From a virus, in IMG/VR virus record IMGVR_UViG_3300026078_000092, positions 1-22,760 of that record: a stretch of 22,760 bases of DNA, one strand, 5' to 3'. The translations under genes and the position numbers were made by a program. Below, piece after piece: positions 21,144 to 22,760 of this stretch. Positions within the stretch are counted from its first letter, which is position 1, and each line of letters opens with the position of its first letter. The notes beneath the pieces were generated by a model. It ran no database searches. It saw only the letters and a program-made list of their open reading frames with translations, and had not been told where the DNA came from.

Positions 21144-21461
21144 TTAGATGCGTGTACCAATCATCCAATCTGTTGCTTGCATATCGACCTCAGATGGAGA
21201 ATACTCCTCTTCGCGCACGTCATGCCACGTGAGAAATACGCCGTGCGGCAAGCGTATCGCGGGATCGATCTCTTCTTCGGTAAACGCTCGTGCGTACAAA
21301 CACACGCCAGCCGGCCATGAATTGCGTCGCGCGATGTTGCTGCCCATCTCGCCGTCTTCATTGAAATGGTTCACAGCGTAGAGATAGTCGATCATATAGC
21401 CGTACTGCGTCGCAGGCGGCAAGATCAGCGTATCTGCCATCAGCTTCGTCCATACAGTCAT
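21144..21461 (-). CDS. DUF2829-like protein, putative Tad2 anti-Thoeris
   Basis: A 105-residue product. The pattern IARRNSWPAGVCLYA (43-57) followed by a central loop, TWHD (78-81) and YSPSEVDMQATDWMIG (87-102) resembles DUF2829: a short R-x-x-W-x-G-x-x-L strand and a C-terminal P-S-x-x-D-x-x-A-x-D-W. DUF2829 includes Tad2, reported to sequester the cyclic-ADPR-type signal of the Thoeris defence system. The assignment is tentative; other phage members have unknown roles. ATG 21461 has GAGG 6 bases upstream; ATG 21473, which overlaps the upstream stop, is the alternative. It is adjacent to replication genes, not a known defence island. Confidence 0.55.
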   Translation of the reverse strand: MTVWTKLMADTLILPPATQYGYMIDYLYAVNHFNEDGEMGSNIARRNSWPAGVCLYARAFTEEEIDPAIRLPHGVFLTWHDVREEEYSPSEVDMQATDWMIGTRI

Positions 21462-21469
21462 CGCTCGCC

Positions 21470-21931
21470 TCATAATCCTTTTTTACCTCGAGGAATATGC
21501 ACGCCGTCGCGCGAGATCGCATGCCCGTTGTCGTCGAACTTGGTCAACGAATGCTCGCGCTTGACTGCGTAATCACGCGCGAAGATTTGCATCTCAGTGG
21601 CATTCTTGAAACCCTCTGCGATCTGTGCGCGCTCTTCTGCTGTGTCGGGAATGAGACCCATTTGGATCTGATAGCGACGAAACAGGCACCACGACATGTT
21701 GAACATCTCGCCGAGCGGATCGCGTCCCTTCAGCAAGAAATATGGCTCGCCGGGCAGCAGATCCAGTGGGTCTGCGTAACGCGGCGGGTGCTCAGCAGCG
21801 ACTTTGCGTGGCGCTTTGCGCACATCAGGAATACCTGAACGCAATGCTTGTTTGCTTTTGCGTGCGCGCTTCTGCTTCTGGGCATTTCTGTCAGATGCAG
21901 CCTTTGCGCGTGTTTTCGGGGAAGCGCTCAT
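21470..21931 (-). CDS. Hypothetical protein with basic N-terminal tail
   Basis: A 153-residue product. Residues 1-45 are rich in Lys, Arg and Ala and likely unstructured, possibly binding nucleic acid. A short GEPYFLLKGRDPLG segment (61-74) precedes a helical region with Met, Trp and Arg, and the C-terminus is basic and Gly-rich. No family recognised. ATG 21931 has AAGGA 6 bases upstream and overlaps the previous stop as ATGA. Confidence 0.72.
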   Translation of the reverse strand: MSASPKTRAKAASDRNAQKQKRARKSKQALRSGIPDVRKAPRKVAAEHPPRYADPLDLLPGEPYFLLKGRDPLGEMFNMSWCLFRRYQIQMGLIPDTAEERAQIAEGFKNATEMQIFARDYAVKREHSLTKFDDNGHAISRDGVHIPRGKKGL

Positions 21932-22134
21932 ACCAGTTCCTTCTCTTCTGCATAGTATGTTGGCAACGTGAGTGTTGCAGTGCGGTTCGATTTCTCATAC
22001 GTGCTCAGTTCGCCAACAGAATGAGGTATCCAGGCAGTTCTGTTTGTGATGTGCGAAGTCACTTTCCACGCCATGCCTGTGTCGTGCTCGACTGTGACGC
22101 CGATGTCGATGATCTCACTTCCCTTCTTTGGCAC
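21928..22134 (-). CDS. Small hypothetical protein after DNA polymerase
   Basis: A 68-residue product, probably beta-rich (Ile-Ile-Asp-Ile-Gly-Val-Thr-Val, then Met-Ala-Trp-Lys-Val-Thr-Ser) with a polar C-terminus. The open frame extends to 22179, but the GTG at 22134 has AAAGGA about 9 bases upstream and lies 13 bases after the polymerase stop, so it is preferred. No family recognised. It is coupled to the following gene by an ATGA overlap. Confidence 0.68.
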   Translation of the reverse strand: MPKKGSEIIDIGVTVEHDTGMAWKVTSHITNRTAWIPHSVGELSTYEKSNRTATLTLPTYYAEEKELV

Positions 22135-22147
22135 TTTGTTCTGTCCT

Positions 22148-22760
22148 TTATTTGTGATAGTCGCCCACAATTGTTTCAAGCTTTTCGAAGTTCATCCAGT
22201 CATACCCGATGTTGAACTCAGCAGTGAAAGGCACGATCTGCCAATCATAGCGCAAACGAACTAATTCAGGTCCGATGATGTCCTGCATGTAAGCCACAAC
22301 GAGATCGTCGTCATCTGGGAGAACGAAGGTCAGATCGTCATGAATGTTGATGCGGGGATGCAAGTAGGGCTCGTGCAGTTCAATCGCCATGCGCGAGAGT
22401 GCGTTCTGTGCGTCGAGCACGACATGCGCAAGTCCGCCCTGGATCGGCGTGTTGATCGTCTCGTTGCCCCACAGAATACCATGCCGTTCGACACCTTCAA
22501 TTGTGAATACGCTGCCCGTGTCAGCGTACATCTGTCGTTGCTTCTGCAACCAGGTATGCGCGACGCTGTATCGCTTCCAGAACTCCGCGAGCAGTTCTTC
22601 AGCTTTGGGCAGCGGAATGCCGGTGCGCGTCGAGACGGACTTCGCAATCGAGCCAAAGAACGATGCGAAGACAAAATCCGATTTCATGACATCGCGCGCG
22701 CCTTTCATCACGACTGCCATGTCTGTCGAATTCGTGCGATCTTTCAAACGCTCGAGGTAG
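22148..22760 (-). CDS. Family A DNA polymerase, C-terminal part (incomplete at window edge)
   Basis: The frame stays open to the right edge, so only the last 204 residues or so are seen; the first in-frame start-like codon at 22747 is inside the domain and is not the true start. Visible motifs: R-D-V-M-K-S-D-F-x-F-A-S-F-F-G near the beginning is motif B (the O helix R...K...F..YG, with Phe-Phe for the usual Tyr), NTPIQGGLAHVVLDAQNAL is the following conserved helix, and INIHDDLTFV is motif C with the catalytic His-Asp-Asp (usual His-Asp-Glu). This is the palm and fingers of the replicative polymerase. The exonuclease part would lie outside. Confidence 0.93.
   Translation of the reverse strand, partial: YLERLKDRTNSTDMAVVMKGARDVMKSDFVFASFFGSIAKSVSTRTGIPLPKAEELLAEFWKRYSVAHTWLQKQRQMYADTGSVFTIEGVERHGILWGNETINTPIQGGLAHVVLDAQNALSRMAIELHEPYLHPRINIHDDLTFVLPDDDDLVVAYMQDIIGPELVRLRYDWQIVPFTAEFNIGYDWMNFEKLETIVGDYHK

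Noticed and set aside
1-22760. CRISPR arrays, tRNA genes, insertion sequences, integrase or attachment sites
   Set aside because: I saw no regular direct repeats with spacers, no cloverleaf-like sequence, no transposase or integrase motifs and no long flanking repeats.

Overview
The window looks like part of the genome of a tailed dsDNA bacteriophage (or a prophage or assembled virus), moderately GC-rich and probably infecting a proteobacterium. The host cannot be named from the sequence. Evidence: almost every gene lies on the minus strand, packed with 1-17 base overlaps (ATGA, GTGA, TGATG), many genes encode fewer than 110 residues, and the recognisable products are phage replication, recombination, nucleotide-metabolism and lysis proteins. 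GTG is a frequent start (about nine genes), each with a good Shine-Dalgarno sequence (SD). No structural or packaging genes are present.

Layout, following minus-strand transcription from the right edge to the left. The 3' part of a family A DNA polymerase (22760-22148) is followed by two unknown small genes and a DUF2829/Tad2-like protein. Next come a DnaX/RFC-like clamp-loader ATPase, a membrane-anchored cupin-like protein, a UvsY-like putative recombination mediator and a nucleoside diphosphate kinase. A tiny membrane protein, a gp32-like single-stranded DNA binding protein with a zinc signature and a small unknown gene lead to a RecA/UvsX-type recombinase preceded by a strongly folded leader. 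Then come a SLOG/DUF2493 protein, a DUF3310 protein, a small membrane protein, ThyX, a PD-(D/E)XK-like nuclease, SbcD/Mre11-like and SbcC/Rad50-like proteins with two small genes between them, QueD, QueE, a DnaB-like helicase, a DUF551-like protein, an AT-rich MT-A70 methyltransferase and an SNF2-type helicase. After a hairpin-bearing gap there are five tiny unknown genes ending at a terminator, then a second transcription block: a 60-residue protein, a UvrD/Dda-like helicase, a mini membrane protein, a GH108-like endolysin and an unknown 289-residue protein. A bidirectional terminator separates this block from one short plus-strand gene at the left edge.

How the genes fit together. The set resembles the T4 recombination-dependent replication machinery in function: UvsX-like, UvsY-like, gp32-like, gp46/gp47-like (SbcC/SbcD), gp41-like helicase, Dda-like and UvsW-like helicases and a clamp loader, here with a family A polymerase. 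ThyX, NDK and the DUF3310 protein would support dNTP supply; QueD and QueE suggest a 7-deazaguanine product, possibly for DNA modification. No primase, sliding clamp, ligase, FolE or QueC is seen here.

Most notable observations: (1) a shared short peptide F-[VAL]-S-[KR]-[KR] in unstructured ends or linkers of the recombinase, SSB, UvsY-like protein, UvrD-like helicase and one small unknown protein; (2) the UvsY-like mediator itself; (3) a three-hairpin leader before the recombinase gene; (4) an inverted repeat over a promoter-like sequence and SD at 5122-5178; (5) a transcription terminator inside the 3' end of an ORF; (6) a Tad2-like putative anti-Thoeris protein. All functional assignments rest on motifs read by eye; no database search was run.
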